Origin: Termitomyces sp. T153
Lineage: Eukaryota > Basidiomycota > Agaricomycetes > Agaricales > Lyophyllaceae
DNA: 64,000 nucleotides
Assembly (NCBI GenBank): GCA_018296165.2
Contig: JACKQL020000029.1
Coordinates: forward strand, 186,001-250,000
Reading direction: 5' to 3'
Program-made: the position numbers and the translations under genes
The notes under the pieces: model-generated
Database searches by the model: none
Seen by the model: only the letters and a program-made list of their open reading frames with translations
Told to the model about the DNA's origin: nothing
Shown here: positions 33,726 through 45,991 of the stretch, one piece after another
How the letters are laid out: every line of letters begins with the position of its first letter
How positions within the stretch are numbered: position 1 is the stretch's first letter

Positions 33726-34819
33726 ATGTCCCTGCCTCAGCCCGTTCCCCCCTCCTGGAAGGCATGTTCGTCGTCGTCGTCGTCGTTCTCCACTGACCTT
33801 TCTACAGGACCTTGGCAAGTCCTCCAACGACCTCCTTGGCAAGGACTTCCCTTTCCAGGGCTTCAGTCTTGAGGCCAAGACCAAGACCCCCTCCGGTGTC
33901 ACCTTCAAAGTCGGCGGCAACCGCCCTGCCAGCGCTGACCAGATTCAAGGTGATATCGAGGCCAAGTGGTCCGAACTCAAGCACGGACTCACCGTCACCA
34001 ACACCTGGACCACCGCCAACGTCCTTCGCTCTCAGGTTGAGCTCGAGAACACCATTGCTAAGGGTCTCAAGGTTGATCTTGCCACCTCTCTCCTCCCGGA
34101 GAAGGGTACCAAGACTGCCTTGCTTAGCGCTACCTATAAGCAATCTGGTTTCCACTCCCGCGCCTTCCTCGATCTCTTCAAGGTTTGTTTCAGGTTCAAG
34201 TAAAAAGAATTCAGTCATCTCAGTATGTCTGTCAGGGCCCTACCTTCACCGCTGACACCGTCATCGGTCGTGATGGTTTCCTCCTCGGTGGTGAGGCTTC
34301 CTACAACGTGACTGAGGGCAACGTCACCAAGTACGCTGCTGCTGTCGGCTTCAACGCCCAAGACTACGCTGTCACTCTCCATGGCTTGAACAACCTCAAG
34401 ACCTTCTCTGCCAGCTACTACCACCGCGTCAGCAGTGATGTTGAGGCCGGTGCCAAGGCCATCTATGATACCAAGTCCACTTATGGTGGTGTTGCCCTTG
34501 AAGTTGGTGCCAAAGCGTAAGTTTGATCCCTTTGTCTATTTGGTGCCACGTTCTCATATATATCTTCCAGCTACCTCGACAACGCTGCTTTTGTCAAGGC
34601 TAAAATCAACAACTCTGGCGTCATCGCTCTCGGCTACACCCAAAGTCTGCGCCCCGGTGTCAAGGCTGCCTTTGGTCTCGCCCTCGATACTCAGAAATTG
34701 AACGACGTTTCCTCTACCGGTGCCTCTCACAAGGTTGGTTTTTTTCTGCTCCTCTTCACTCCAAGCGATGCTGAACCATCCCTTCACAGGTTGGTCTCAG
34801 CTTGACCTTTGACTCGTGA
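33726..34819 (+). CDS. Mitochondrial outer-membrane porin (VDAC)
   Basis: Five exons (33726-33761, 33808-34182, 34236-34516, 34571-34733, 34790-34819) give 294 residues, close to the usual VDAC length. Exon 1 encodes only MSLPQPVPPSWK, which joins to DLGKSSNDLLGKDFP, the standard N-terminal helix region. The body consists of amphipathic beta-strands (for example KVGGNRPASADQIQGDIEAK and EVGAKAYLDN) and ends HKVGLSLTFDS. It forms the voltage-dependent anion channel that passes metabolites and ATP across the outer membrane. Intron 1 starts with GC (GCATGT) instead of GT and contains a (TCG)6 run at 33768-33785. Protein-level phase leaves no GT alternative, so this is a GC-AG intron. Codon use is strongly biased to C-ending codons, consistent with high expression. 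Confidence 0.95.
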
Positions 34820-34968
34820 AGAGGCTGGGATTATATCATTACAGTAGTTTTTCGTGCATTTTAATAAAGCGCTCCACGAAATATCTTGTGCGATGAATAT
34901 TGAGCGCCAGGTTCCTGAGAATGAGTCATACATAGGAAGTTAGTCGTGGTTGCTCTCAAACGGTATCG

Positions 34969-36163
34969 ATGCCTCGATCGGCGTCTCCCCCGCCCATGAA
35001 GCGGGCACGCCTCACGCAATCTCCTGCTACCTCCACTTCCACCAACGGCCATATGCGCGACTCTCAACCACTTCCCCCGCTCTCACTCTCGATACTCGGC
35101 GTCGAGCCCTTAGATGAGTTCATCAAGGAGATTGCAGATTTTGTACACCACATGATCGTGAATAGGCCTGATGTGGCGGGAACCGTTGAAGTCGAGGCTA
35201 AGATTGGCGTGCTGCGAGACAAAGCCAGTGGACAGAGGATCAATCTGCCTGTCCTCGTCGAGAGCAGTACGTGCCACAACAGCAGCCACTTCTTTTTTTT
35301 TTGGCACTGACAGACCGAATGGACAGTAATTGCACCCGACAGCATCGACTGCCGTTTCGAATCCAACATGTCCGTCGTGCGTCGCCCTCACCTGCACTCC
35401 CATTCCACCCAACCAATGCCTTTTCTCATTCTCATTCTCCTCGTACTACTACTAGAACCAGCACAAGCACTATAACTCCCTCCTCAACAACCTCATGACA
35501 AATTCCCAGCCCGCATCGTCCTCCCAGCTCAAGTACTCGCATCTCCACCTCTTTGACTCGTTCTATCCTGCCGCAGAGGGCCCTGCACAAGACAAAATTC
35601 GCGTCACGCGAGATGAGCAGACGAAGACGGTCACGGCGTGTGTGAGGAAGATTCGTTTGGGGGATTTGAATGTCTATTCGCCGAAGAGAGCAGCAGATTG
35701 GAGGGTTAGCGTTAATCTTGAAGTACCTGGTGCGTTTAACTTTTTTTCTTTCTATGAGTCGCTTGTTTGTTTCTTTTGCGCTCCTGCTTATTGAGGGAGA
35801 ATATAGTGCAACACCCGCTCGGGTCGCCCACGCATACGAGGAGAAAAGATAGGATGAGCTATGCTCATGAAGAGTTCAATATTGATCTGACAAAAGTGAC
35901 ATCTGCGACGTCGCCTAATTCTCCTGTTACGTCTCTTTCCTTTTATTCCTTCTGAGCTCTCACGTCTGACTTGATTTTAGTCACAAACGCTGTATGAACT
36001 CGAGCTGGAGATCGCGCGACCAGAGATTCTGCTCGCGACGGCTGCGACGCGTGGGGACGTGAATTTGCCCGAACACGAGCGGAGTGCGTTTGACGAGCTC
36101 ATTCGCGCGTTTGTGAACAATGCGCGGATTCTCGTGCGTAATTCGAGCGATGGATGGCAGTAA
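34969..36163 (+). CDS. mRNA-capping enzyme beta subunit, RNA 5'-triphosphatase (Cet1 type)
   Basis: Five exons join in frame from ATG 34969 to TAA 36161-36163. The protein is a fungal triphosphate tunnel metalloenzyme. Motif VEVEAKIG (first metal-binding glutamates) is in exon 1. SIIAPDSIDCRFES spans the first intron; QHKHYNSLLNNLM follows the second. The block DKIRVTRDEQT is the substrate-binding strand, and DRMSYAHEEFNIDLTKV and LYELELEI are later conserved strands, the last holding the second glutamate pair. It removes the gamma phosphate from the 5' end of nascent mRNA in the nucleus, before guanylyltransferase acts. The N-terminal 30 residues are Ser/Pro-rich and basic. It lies 149 bases downstream of the porin stop on the same strand. 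Confidence 0.9.
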
Positions 36164-36326
36164 GACGGACAACCATTATCTCTATGTATGAGATTGGAGT
36201 ACAGAATGTGTTGGACCTTTAAAATGACCGTCTTCTGCGGGTATGCATTGTATATAGTAGCTCGTATAAGCAGGAGGATGCAAGGAACGGGTGTACCAGA
36301 CTTTGAGGAAAACCAATGGCCATGAT

Positions 36327-37926
36327 TCATAATCCTACCACCTCCACCATATCTCCGTCCTCCAAATCCGCGTCCCCAATCTCCACGTCATTCCCCATCT
36401 TGTCCCCATCGATACAAAGTCTTGGGTCTGTCTCTTCCCCGCTCTTCTTGCCCTTCCCACCCCTCTTTCCTCCCTCATCAAACAGACCAGAGTATTGGTC
36501 TGCCAGCCCTGTCTTCTTCAGGTATGCCTTGACGATAGCACCGCACTTTGTTGTCGGCCGTACGGTGAGTGTGATGTCCTTGGTAGATAGCGAAGAACGT
36601 AAGATTAGTTTGAAGGTCTCTCCCTCTGCCTCGGAATCCTGTGCTTTCTCCTCTTCGTCTTGGGTATGCGAGGAAGAAGGAGCGTCGCTATCGGAAGGAA
36701 TCTCTTCCACGGTCGCAGGTACGAGATTAATCGGATGAGTACGAAGGTATTCGTGTGTGACTTTGTCGCACCCAACTGAAGAGATGACGTCAGGTGATAT
36801 TGGATGAGATGGAATAAAAACCCACCGAGTTCAACCTCGCCCCACATCTGAAATGCCGTAGGAGTTACAGATGCATATATACGTTTGCCTTCGAAAGTGA
36901 GTATTAGATTCTCGATGCGGATACATGCCTCCTCCGCTGTCGCTTCAAAAAGGTCTTGGAAACTGTCGTCCTGTAGCCTGTGTTAGCACAACACACAATT
37001 GGAACCTGACACAAATACACCGACTCGACTCATTTTAAAGATCCACAGGCCTTCTTTTCCCTCTGGGTTGAGAGGGTGTGGTTTCCACTTCACCGCTACT
37101 TGGACGGTATCTGCCCCCTCAGGTGCCAGTGAAATCGCCTGAGACGACGCACAGGACTTGACCGATTTGGCCAGCTTTGCAAGTTCTGGATTCTTGAACA
37201 AAGCTTCGTCATTCACCTCAATGTCGTCTTCACGATTGCGTGTCAGTGGTATTGGCGCAGTATTGAGTGTTTGCCTGATGTACTGTCAGCGCCACAATGG
37301 AATAGACACGCCAAGATGGACGTACTCGACAAGGGCACGCATGTGTTGAATCTGGTGACGAGGTAGCTCTGGTGGAGGCGTGATCGAACGCGATCGGGAG
37401 CGTGGACGTGAGCGCTTCTGCTTTGACGCGTCAGGCGCGCGTGGTGTCATAGACGTGCCAACAATCTCGACGCCATCGTCGTCGCTAGAGGGTACCTCCT
37501 CAGAGAGGATCCTGATCTTCTATTAGACCAAATGAATCAAAAACAATTCGAACTTACCGATTAATATGTTTTTTGTTCTGCCACAGCTCGGTGTCATCTT
37601 TCCTCTTTCTTGCCTTTTTCCGCTTTGGCGTTAGAATTTCCTCGTCACTGTCGCCATCTCGCGTAACCTTGACCTCTACGGAGCAACTTTGATGAGTTTA
37701 TGGAATAAAATCATACTTTCCACGTACCCTTGGTCAGCTTTTCCAACGTTGCCCATGTATTAGTCGTTCTATTGCGATTTCGCATGAACATCTCATCACT
37801 ATCAACCTGCACCTGTACAGGCTTCATGAGAGAGCCCGACGAAGATCCCGCAACAGGAGTCGCATTTTCTGAGGGAGCTCTGGGCTTTGGACGAGGCCGA
37901 GGACGTGGTCGATTGACGGAAGACAT
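36327..37926 (-). CDS. Rad60/Esc2-like protein with SUMO-like domains
   Basis: About six exons from ATG 37926 (MSSVNRPRPRPRPKPR) to a stop after GDMVEVVGL. The N-terminal half is basic and disordered, with acidic and SUMO-interaction-like patches (SDDDGVEIVGTS). The first SUMO-like domain spans VQVAVKWKPHPLNPEG..GLWIFKMSR..FQDLFEA..ILTFEGKRIYA across two introns. The second, in the last exon, reads FKLILRSSLSTKDITLTVRPTT, then LCIDGDKM..IGDADLEDGDMVEVVGL; the last part is a typical ubiquitin-fold C-terminus lacking a diglycine. This layout is that of the S. pombe Rad60, yeast Esc2, human NIP45 family. It binds the SUMO E2 Ubc9 and helps replication-fork repair in the nucleus. It converges with the capping-enzyme gene (163 bases between stops). 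Confidence 0.85.
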
Positions 37927-38025
37927 CTATTTAACCGAGTGGACGTTTAAGGCAAGTTCCAGTGCGTGGGAATTTTTCCTTTTTCGCTAGGTCGTTTGCA
38001 GGTCACGTGGTTTATATATCGGTCA
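37927..38025. promoter_or_regulatory. Compact divergent promoter of 99 bases
   Basis: The start codons of the Rad60-like gene (minus, 37926) and the GCFC gene (plus, 38026) are separated by only 99 bases. The interval holds CACGTG at about 38005 (E-box) and TATATA near 38013. Both promoters and 5' UTRs must lie here or overlap the coding regions. Confidence 0.6.
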
Positions 38026-40833
38026 ATGGACTCTCCGTCGCCCGTCATTTTCAAACGCTCAAAGGGCAAGCCGGCCCAAAGAACACGTCAGTCTGCAGAG
38101 AACGACGATGTGGTTAGTGCACAGGAGGCAGCGGAGGAGTCACCGAGCACGTTGGCTACGAAGCTGAAGAACAAGGTCAAACGCGCGAAGAAGTCGAAGC
38201 TTAGTTTTGGTGGTGCCGATGAAGAGGTCGGCGTTCCTATTGCCATCTAGGACAACGTGCTAATTTTTTGTGCCACAGGAGAGTGGTGGGGAGGCTTTTC
38301 AGGTCAAAAAGTCCAACTTAAGTCGGAAACTTGCCTTGGGAACACATCCTGCGTACGTCTTTCTTTCAATCGTAACAGTTCGACCCTTTTGACGCGATTT
38401 TACAGTAGCATCGCACTCAATTTGGAGAAAGTCACTATTTCACAAAGTGGACCGACCTATAACGAAGCTTATTTGAAGGAGTTGAAAGCTAGCACACCGT
38501 CTTCTCGGCCACCACCTGTGTCTGATCCATACGATGCCGACATGTCCATGAATGTGGACGAGGTGTCGAGTACCATGGTAGCCGACGCTGAATCGTCCTT
38601 CAGTCAGTATTTCTTTCAATTCAATCCCTCATCTCACAAACCTGTATTAGCTGAAGCGATTATCCCGACCGAGTCATCAATTAAAGCTGCAAAGGAGCGG
38701 CGTGAAAAGCTCCGCAAAACAGGCGTGTCCGGTGAAGAAGACTTCATTTCCCTGTCAGTGGTTCGCAGGGCCGATGAGCCCGAAGGCCCGCACCCAATGA
38801 GTCGTCTGGTGCGTGAGGAAGACGAGATGGGTGAAGGCGACGATGGTATGCTCATTGCTCGTATTCCATGATGTGGCCCATTCTGACTTGAACAAAAGAG
38901 TTTGCAGAGTACACAAGTGCTCAAGAGAGAATTGCTCTTGGCAAGAAGTCAAGGAAGGTCGAGGCTGCTAAACGGCGTGATGCCATGAAAGAGATGATTG
39001 CAGACGCTGAAGAAGATGAGGAGACTGCGGAATGGATGCATGAGCAGCTTCGTCGCGGTGGGCATGCAGCCACAGCTTCTCGAGGTTCCACACCGTCAAA
39101 GATTAAAGAGGTTTATAAGCCCACACCGAGTATGACTATCGTTCGTGTTTTACTTGGTATTAACATTGACGAAACCCCACAGTACCCGCTGTCACACCTA
39201 TACCGACCCTTGGGCCAGCCATAGCACGGCTGACAGAACAACTTACGAATTTGACGACTTCACATGCGAGTAATACTGCTGCTCTAAGCGCACTGGCGAG
39301 GGAGAGGACGGAGATTGACGAGCGTGAGGTGGAGATGCGAGAGATGGTGGGTAGGGCAGAGGATAAGCGCGCGTGGTTTGAAAGCTTCAAGGAATGGCTT
39401 GACGGTGTTGCTGGGTTCCTCGATGAGAAGGTACACCACTTGCCATTAACTATCCAGGTTACTATCAACTCACGAATCTTAGTATCCTCTTCTTGAAGAT
39501 CTGGAAAAGGAACACCTATCTCTGCTTCAAGAGCGCTTCGACATGATCAATAAACGCAGACGATTGGATGACGAGGATGACCTTTCGACTATCTTTGGCT
39601 CACTACCTCCTCCGCCCGAACCTGAATCCCATGAAACTGATGAGCTGGGGCGCGTCGTTCCCCGCCCCAGCCCTGCCGCACAAAAGCATGAGCGCCGCGA
39701 AGCTCGTGAGAGGCGTCGGGCAGCACGGCCGCCCAAGAAGACGGAGGAGGAAGAGGGTTACTCAACCGATTCGGGGCTGGCACCCCATGATCAGTCCGCA
39801 TATCGAGACGCGCTGAAGTCGCTCAAGGCTCGCACGAAGGACGTGCTGGTGGATGTTAAAGCGGCGGAGTTTATTGATCCTGCCAAAGGAAGATGGGGGA
39901 CGTGGAGATCAAGGTATACAGAGAGTTATGTTGGTGCGTGGGGCGGGCTTGGTGTTGTTAGTGTGTGGGAATTTTGGGTTAGGTTGGAGAGTGTTGGGTG
40001 GGATTGTATCGAGGTGCGTATTGTCTCCGTGATGCTAATGCCACCGTCTCGAGTCGTGCCCTGGCTCATTGGATTGGCGTAGGACTCGAGAAGTCTCGAT
40101 AGCTTCAGGTGGTATGAGGGGCTCTATGCTTACTCGCGGCCCAACTTTGATGAAGGAGAAGAAGGACACGAGGATCTGGGGCCGGATGGTGATCTTGTTG
40201 CGTCAATGATTTCAACTGCTGTGATACCCAGACTGGCAGCGGTCATCGCAGGCGGAGCGCTAGATCCATACTCGGAAGCTGACGTGCGACGCGCTGCCGA
40301 TCTCTTTGAGGAGGTTGAAGCTAGTGTCGAGAGCGGGAACCCCAAACTACAGGTCCGTCAACCAATTTTTCGGGATCATCATGCCTTTACTAATTGCACA
40401 TCATTCCAGACGCTACTCAAGGCGGTTGTGACATCGTTTCAGACGGCTGTTGTGGATGCTGAGACCTTGTTGGCGAGATTCAAAGCCGTGGGACGCGGAC
40501 TTCCCGCGTTTGAACCACAGGCGATTCCTGCCCGTAGGCGGTTCCTCTCGCGCCGGGTCAAACTCCTCCGGAATTTGTTGAGGTGGCGGAAGCATACGGG
40601 AGAGCGGTTTGGCGTTGGCGCACTGGCTACGCGATTGGTGGAACAGTGTGTGATCGATGTTGCTGAAAGTGGATGGGAAGTTGGAGGAGAAGACATCGCC
40701 AGGACGGTCAGTGTGATTGACAACCTCCAGGACATTGTCCTAACTTTGTGCTCTTTTGTTGCTATAGGTGGCTACAATGCTTCCGGCGGAACTAGTACCT
40801 GACGGGTTGAAAAATCGTTTTGGATTACGATGA
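38026..40833 (+). CDS. GCFC-domain protein, PAXBP1/GCFC2-like splicing factor
   Basis: Several exons from ATG 38026 (MDSPSPVIFKRSKGKPAQR) to TGA 40831-40833. The N-terminus is Lys-rich and disordered. The middle contains the family block EEDFISLSVVRRAD, the region AQERIALGKKSRKVEAAKRR and a coiled coil (ARERTEIDEREVEMREMVGR). The C-terminal GCFC domain runs from about KAAEFIDPAKGRWGTWRSRY through SVWEFWVRLES, YAYSRPNFDEG and LLKAVVTSFQTAVVDAE to the final KNRFGLR. Members such as human PAXBP1 and GCFC2 belong with Ntr1/Ntr2-type factors that act in late spliceosome and intron-lariat release. It starts head-to-head with the Rad60-like gene. I am confident of the family, less of the exact partner proteins in fungi. 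Confidence 0.82.
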
Positions 40834-41828
40834 TATCTGACGTTCATTTCTGCATATTGTACCACCGGCAACACTGATAATTGCGTATTTATTGCATGCG
40901 ACACAAATTGTAAAGGTGAAGTCATTTGTTCTTAAGACTCCGACTCAGGATCCATTCTTATCTTCTCTCAAAGGAGATTAATTTGTGAGCTTGTTCGAAA
41001 TTTTTGTTTCCGTTTGATCACGCCAATGTGCTTTTGCTGTGTTACCCGTCTCCCGAGCTTCATTCATTTTGATAAGGTTTCAGTGCGAATGACCACATTC
41101 GTAACTCACACTGGTACCCTCCGAAAAAGCTCGAAAAACAAGCTCCGTGAAGCATCTATGGCCCTCACGACTATACCCTTTGAGGGTATTATTTCTCCTT
41201 GTGAGCTTGGCTCGTTCCGCTGTCAGACATCTCAACGGAAACTACTCTGTACAATTGAGGAAAGTTGATTCGCACTCTAGACGGATAATATGGCGATATT
41301 CCGAGACCGGCCCTTTTGAGAGAAGAAAGAAAACCCTCGGCGCAATGTCTGATGTCAGACATGAAGAGGTAAACTTATGTGGGATTGATTATTATCAGTA
41401 GTGGGACCAGCAATCTTGTTGCCATTTCATATTGACACCACAATGGATTTTCAACTGTTCTCATTAGGATAATTATCTGTTACAAGCGATGAACAAAGTA
41501 TTTGAGACGGGTCGGTAACCGGAAGGTAACCGTATGTATAATGATTGCCGATCGACGTCGATCACCACCGATCACTTTTACGCGTCTTCTTCCCCGCGAA
41601 TATAGGATTGTGGACTCGGCGCCTCAACGCTTCTCCCGTATTCCTTTCAATATGTCTGATCGACCACTGCGCCGCAAACCTGATAGTGTCAGGTCATTAA
41701 CCCCTCTCCAAGTGACCCGGCGTCACATACCTGGCTCGACACTCCGTCACAATACGTCTCCCTTGCCCTTATATGCAGACCGGCAGAAAGAATCTCAGCA
41801 TCTACTCTCCCCACAATCACTCGCTACA
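40834..41828. other. Intergenic, upstream of the aquaporin gene
   Basis: About 1 kb with no supported gene. An open frame from 41502 runs in phase into the aquaporin coding region. An ATG at 41652 would add about 59 Arg/Ser-rich residues. A TATATG near 41770, about 60 bases before ATG 41829, argues that this DNA is promoter and leader. Confidence 0.45.
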
Positions 41829-43128
41829 ATGTCGGACGACTCTAGCAGCCGCTGGATTTCAAATCGGCAGTCAAAGAACAAAGACCGGGTTAGCATTGAG
41901 CATATCGAAGACCCTTCCACCATCTTCCCCCGCGACCCCGTCCCGCAGTATCCCAACGCATGGTCTCGATACCGGTGCGTTGTAATTTCCAAACTTTTTC
42001 TGCTTTTTTTGTCCGCTTATACGCTGGTCCCGCCATAGGGCTATAATTCGAGAACCCGTCGCCGAATTCCTCGGCGTGTGCATTCTCATCATATTTGGTG
42101 CTGGCGTCAATTGTCAAGTCGCCCTTTCATCTGATCCTGGTGTCGCCTCTAGCCAGAAAGGCGTATGTTTTCTGAGAGCTTCTCGTCTTAGAACGCTTAT
42201 CAAATACATCATGTATCTAGCAATACGTGACTGTCGTTTTTGGCTGGGCTGCCGGACTCGCACTAGGCGCTTGGGTATCGGGCGGAATCTCTGGTGGGCA
42301 CATTAATCCTGCAGTACGTTTTTTCTCTTATTTGGTGGGTCCGTGTTATTCAGAAGAGTGTTCAGGTGACTTTGGCTCTGGCCGTATATCGGGGCTTCCC
42401 TTGGAAAAAGGTCCCCGTCTACATTATTTCCCAGCTTTTGGGGGGTATCGTTGGTGCTGCATTTGTTTACTGGAACTACTTCCACGCTATCGATATATAC
42501 GAGGGCGGAAATGGAATCCGTACATTAAAAACCGCAGGCTTTTTCGGGACATACGCAGTCAGCATTGTCTAACCTTGCCTTTCTCCGTGCTTTCCGTCTT
42601 ATCATCCTTTCACAGCTGGATTATATGACATCAGTGTCGTGTTTCTTCTCCGAGTTCCTTGCTACTGCTGTGCTCCTCATCTTCGTTTTCATGTTGAATG
42701 ACAAACACAATTCTCCACCTCCCAATGGTCTCGGCCCTCTTCTTATCTTTATAATTGTCATAGGTATCGGCGCTTCTCTAGGGATGGAGACGTCCTTCGC
42801 TATCAATCCCGCCCGTGACTTGGGTCCTCGTCTGCTCACTTCCATGGTCGGCTATGGAAAGGCTGTCTATACCTACCGCAAGTAAGTTTTCATTTTCACT
42901 TCATTTCTTCAGTACGAGCTAATTCACTTTCACAGTCATTATTGGATATGGTGTCCTATAATGGCACCTTTCCTGGGGGCCCTTGCAGGAGCAGGATTCT
43001 ATGATTTATTTCTCTACACTGGAGAGGACAGCATCTTCAACAAACCCAACGCCGCTGCACGTCGTAACCGTCCGGATGCAGAGCGTGCGCAGTCCGACAA
43101 CTTCCCTAGCGGCTCTGATGCCGTTTAG
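41829..43128 (+). CDS. Aquaglyceroporin (MIP family)
   Basis: Six exons join in frame from ATG 41829 ([15 protein letters not shown]). The disordered N-terminus of about 45 residues is followed by six membrane spans: [88 protein letters not shown] and [19 protein letters not shown]. The first pore half-helix is [13 protein letters not shown], with an intron placed exactly after NPA. The second is [12 protein letters not shown]. The Asp after NPAR and the overall sequence mark a glycerol-permeable type. It should conduct water and glycerol across the plasma membrane for osmotic adjustment. The C-terminus is a short Arg/Asn/Asp-rich tail. A longer N-terminus starting at 41652 remains possible. 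Confidence 0.92.
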
Positions 43129-44017
43129 TTCGCAATTGCGACCCAACGGAGTCGTCACAAGTCATCTTCAAAGGACACTATCAGTCATCTTGTATACGGC
43201 AGCTCAATCTTTCTTGTCTGTACTGCATCATGGACATAATATCCTTCATCTATCGTTTTTCAAGTATATCATCTTTTTCTCAAAATGTAGAATACATAGT
43301 TAGATGCATTAGTTAGACGCATATGTATGCGCTTTCTACCTTAACTCGTTCAGGTAGTGATGACGTCACATCCCATAATTAAACCAGAATGTGCCGCAGG
43401 AGAGGGAAAACCGATCGTTCCCCATCGGGTCTCTTTCACCCACTTGGCGACGTCTCATTCAATCACCGACTTCTATATATGTTGACATACCAATTGAATA
43501 ATCTGAATTAACGGCTGAACGTCTCTAAAAACGTCTGACATACGGAATAAATAAGTTCGATCAGGTTCCGCACGTTTGAATACTGTCTTCTAAGACAACC
43601 CGGTCTTTGCATTGTGTAGGTTAGGATTGCGTCACCTGCATAATATGTTGCACCGCATGCGTCACTCTAATACCAGCACGCCATCATAGTTATCCAAACA
43701 CAGGGTCTCTGTTCCTTTTCCGGTATAGCATTGGAAATCACTCATACCTGTACATTTATGATTGAGATGTTTCGGCAGTCGCGACGCGGAGTCCAGTTTT
43801 CGAGTCTCAATTGCCAAACCAATAACTGACTATTCAGAATACATCTATGATAATACAATTCAATTCCAGACTTCAGCGTAAGAAAGTCCGTCAAAACCAA
43901 ACGCTATGAGCGCCCTGACATGAAGTCTGAAATCCACCATGAAAACGAATATCGCTACATATTGACTCCTGATACCACATAGACAAGCACCTCAACTTTT
44001 CAATCTATCACCCAATG
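43129..44017. other. Intergenic between convergent genes
   Basis: About 890 bases between the aquaporin stop and the stop of the membrane-protein gene on the other strand. No gene is visible; it should contain both 3' UTRs. Confidence 0.45.
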
Positions 44018-45719
44018 TCACCACGTCCCGAGTACGCGTCCGATTGCAGCGACGAATCCCGCACCACCGCCTAGAAGAAGCAGCCAAACGCCAAGATCCC
44101 ATACAATACGCTTCCTGAACTGTTTCTTCTGCAATGCGCGCTCCTTGCGTAGTAGGAGCTCGTCTGGGCCACTTCGACCCTCACGCGATTGGGCGTTCCG
44201 TGGCGTCAGGATGGTAAGGGGACGCTCGAAGAAGTGTGCGATGATGTGGAGGACGGCTGGAGATATCACTAAGCTCTATCCATGGAATGCAGGAAGTGGC
44301 ATTAGGCTCACCAGGTAGAAAGTAGGTGCTTGTTAGAGCGCATAGAAGGAGGATATCGCTGAGGATGGCTGAAATTCTGGAGGGTACGAGAGCGAGGATA
44401 GTGACAAAGACCAAGAGGAGGATCTTAGATATGGGGAACGATGTTGAGCAGCGAAGACGGTCGGTGACGGGAAGAGAGGGCACGGTAACAATGAGAGAGG
44501 GAATACTGAGAAGGAGGGTGGTTGCATTCAGCACTGGGATGATAGAGAGGACGGAGTATCGAGGCGCCGTTGACTACAGAGAATATGAGTGACAAAAAGT
44601 CCGATAGAGAATTTGACATACAGTCTCTGGTACGCTCGGATCGGCAGAAAATATCACGAGCGGCAATGTCAGAAGGAGGGCTAAGATGACGGAAAGAACG
44701 GAAAGGAGTTCGAAGGAGCGGAACTTGGAAGGCTTAGCCGTAGTTACAGGTTGGTGGGATCCTCTCAAGGATGTATATAGGGATAGCGTGGATGAGGATG
44801 TGAATGCAAAGGCAATTGTGACTTGACTCGAAATATGAGGCTCTGGAGCAGTGAGCGAGTAGGTGACGCACCGGGGCCTTGCCAAAACGTTCCCGTTCGT
44901 AGCCAACCAGCATTTTCCAATGGCATGTGATGTATATAAGCGTAAGTGATACACGTTAACCATATGATGTACGTAGCAAGTGTTAGCCATGTTGTGTAGA
45001 CGATGCGTTTCGAACCGAGCGACTGAGCAAATGATATTGGTGCGACTACAAGAATGAATATTGATGTCAAGCCCAATCGAAGGGTTAACGAAGTGCCATT
45101 TAGTAGAAGTGGAAGCAAGAGATGAACAGATTCTGGCAATGGGATGTTGAATATTAGCCAGGCTAAGTATAACGTGACGAGATCGCATACCGCGTAAATA
45201 GACCGTGGCCAGAAGAGCCCTGAGCCCACCTATACCAGCCCTAGCTATGATCCTTATGGTGCTTCTACGTCTCTCCTTCCCTCGCCCTCTCGCAAGAAGA
45301 TCAAGTACAACATCTTCGAGTTCTGCCGATCGTGTATACCGAGAGAGCATGTACAATAGTTGCCTGGCAAATGCCGCTAATAAAGCGAATGCAAAAAGCG
45401 AAGGCAATCCATAGTTCAGAGGCGTCTCGGTGTGCGGCAGAAACATGGCACCGAGCTTGAGGTATGGAACAAGGAGGTAGAGAAAGACGAGAGAAGGGCT
45501 GAGGGGTGGCGTAGATGTTCTGTGCACGTCGAACTGAGGTACACTATCTTCGTCTTCATTGTCATCGTCGCTATCGAGGTGGAAAGGTGATTGGGTTTCT
45601 TCGTCGTGAACGAGAATAAGCGCAGCAGAGGAATCAAGAGGCGTGAGACTGGGAGAGGAGACACGAGAGGAGCCTGACGAGCTCACCGAGCTCGTCGACG
45701 TGCGTCGTGGAAGCGCCAT
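44018..45719 (-). CDS. Polytopic membrane protein, possibly an amino-acid-transporter-like (AAAP) protein
   Basis: Multi-exon gene from about ATG 45719 (MALPRRTSTSSVSSSG) to TGA at 44018. After a Ser-rich, acidic N-terminus there are roughly ten hydrophobic segments, including LVFLYLLVPYLKLGAMFL, YGLPSLFAFALLAAFARQLL, VHLLLPLLLN, IFILVVAPISFA, TLATYIIWLTCITYAYI and IAFAFTSSSTLSLYTSLRG. Further on are LSVILALLLTLPLVIF, ILLLVFVTILALV and ILLLCALTSTYFLPAVLHII, then a basic loop and a final WLLLLGGGAGFVAAIG. The FAF..SSTLSLYTSLRG and YFLPAVLHI patterns recall eukaryotic AAAP transporters, but the substrate cannot be told. A second in-frame ATG at 45746 is possible. Confidence 0.65.
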
Positions 45720-45991
45720 CGGGGGAGGCGGGTTGCCCCAGACCATTTTTCAAGCGGTATGGTTGCAGACGGAGTTGGCGTGTGGAATGGTCGTCGGGCC
45801 GCCGGAAACAAGGCATAGACAACGTTCACTGCCATGGATCTTAGTTTTTTCCACCTTGCTGCGCATCCCCATGCTATATATAATGACAACAAGAATAGCT
45901 CTCAAGAAGATTTTGGTATATATTCATGTCAGTAACGTGGTCTAGGATACGCTCTGTCTCTGCTTGCTTCGTTGAGTCGGACCTTGTGCAC

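Noticed and set aside
33802..34218. 138-codon minus-strand frame across the porin gene
   Set aside because: It is antisense to VDAC exons and results from strong C-ending codon bias leaving the reverse strand open.
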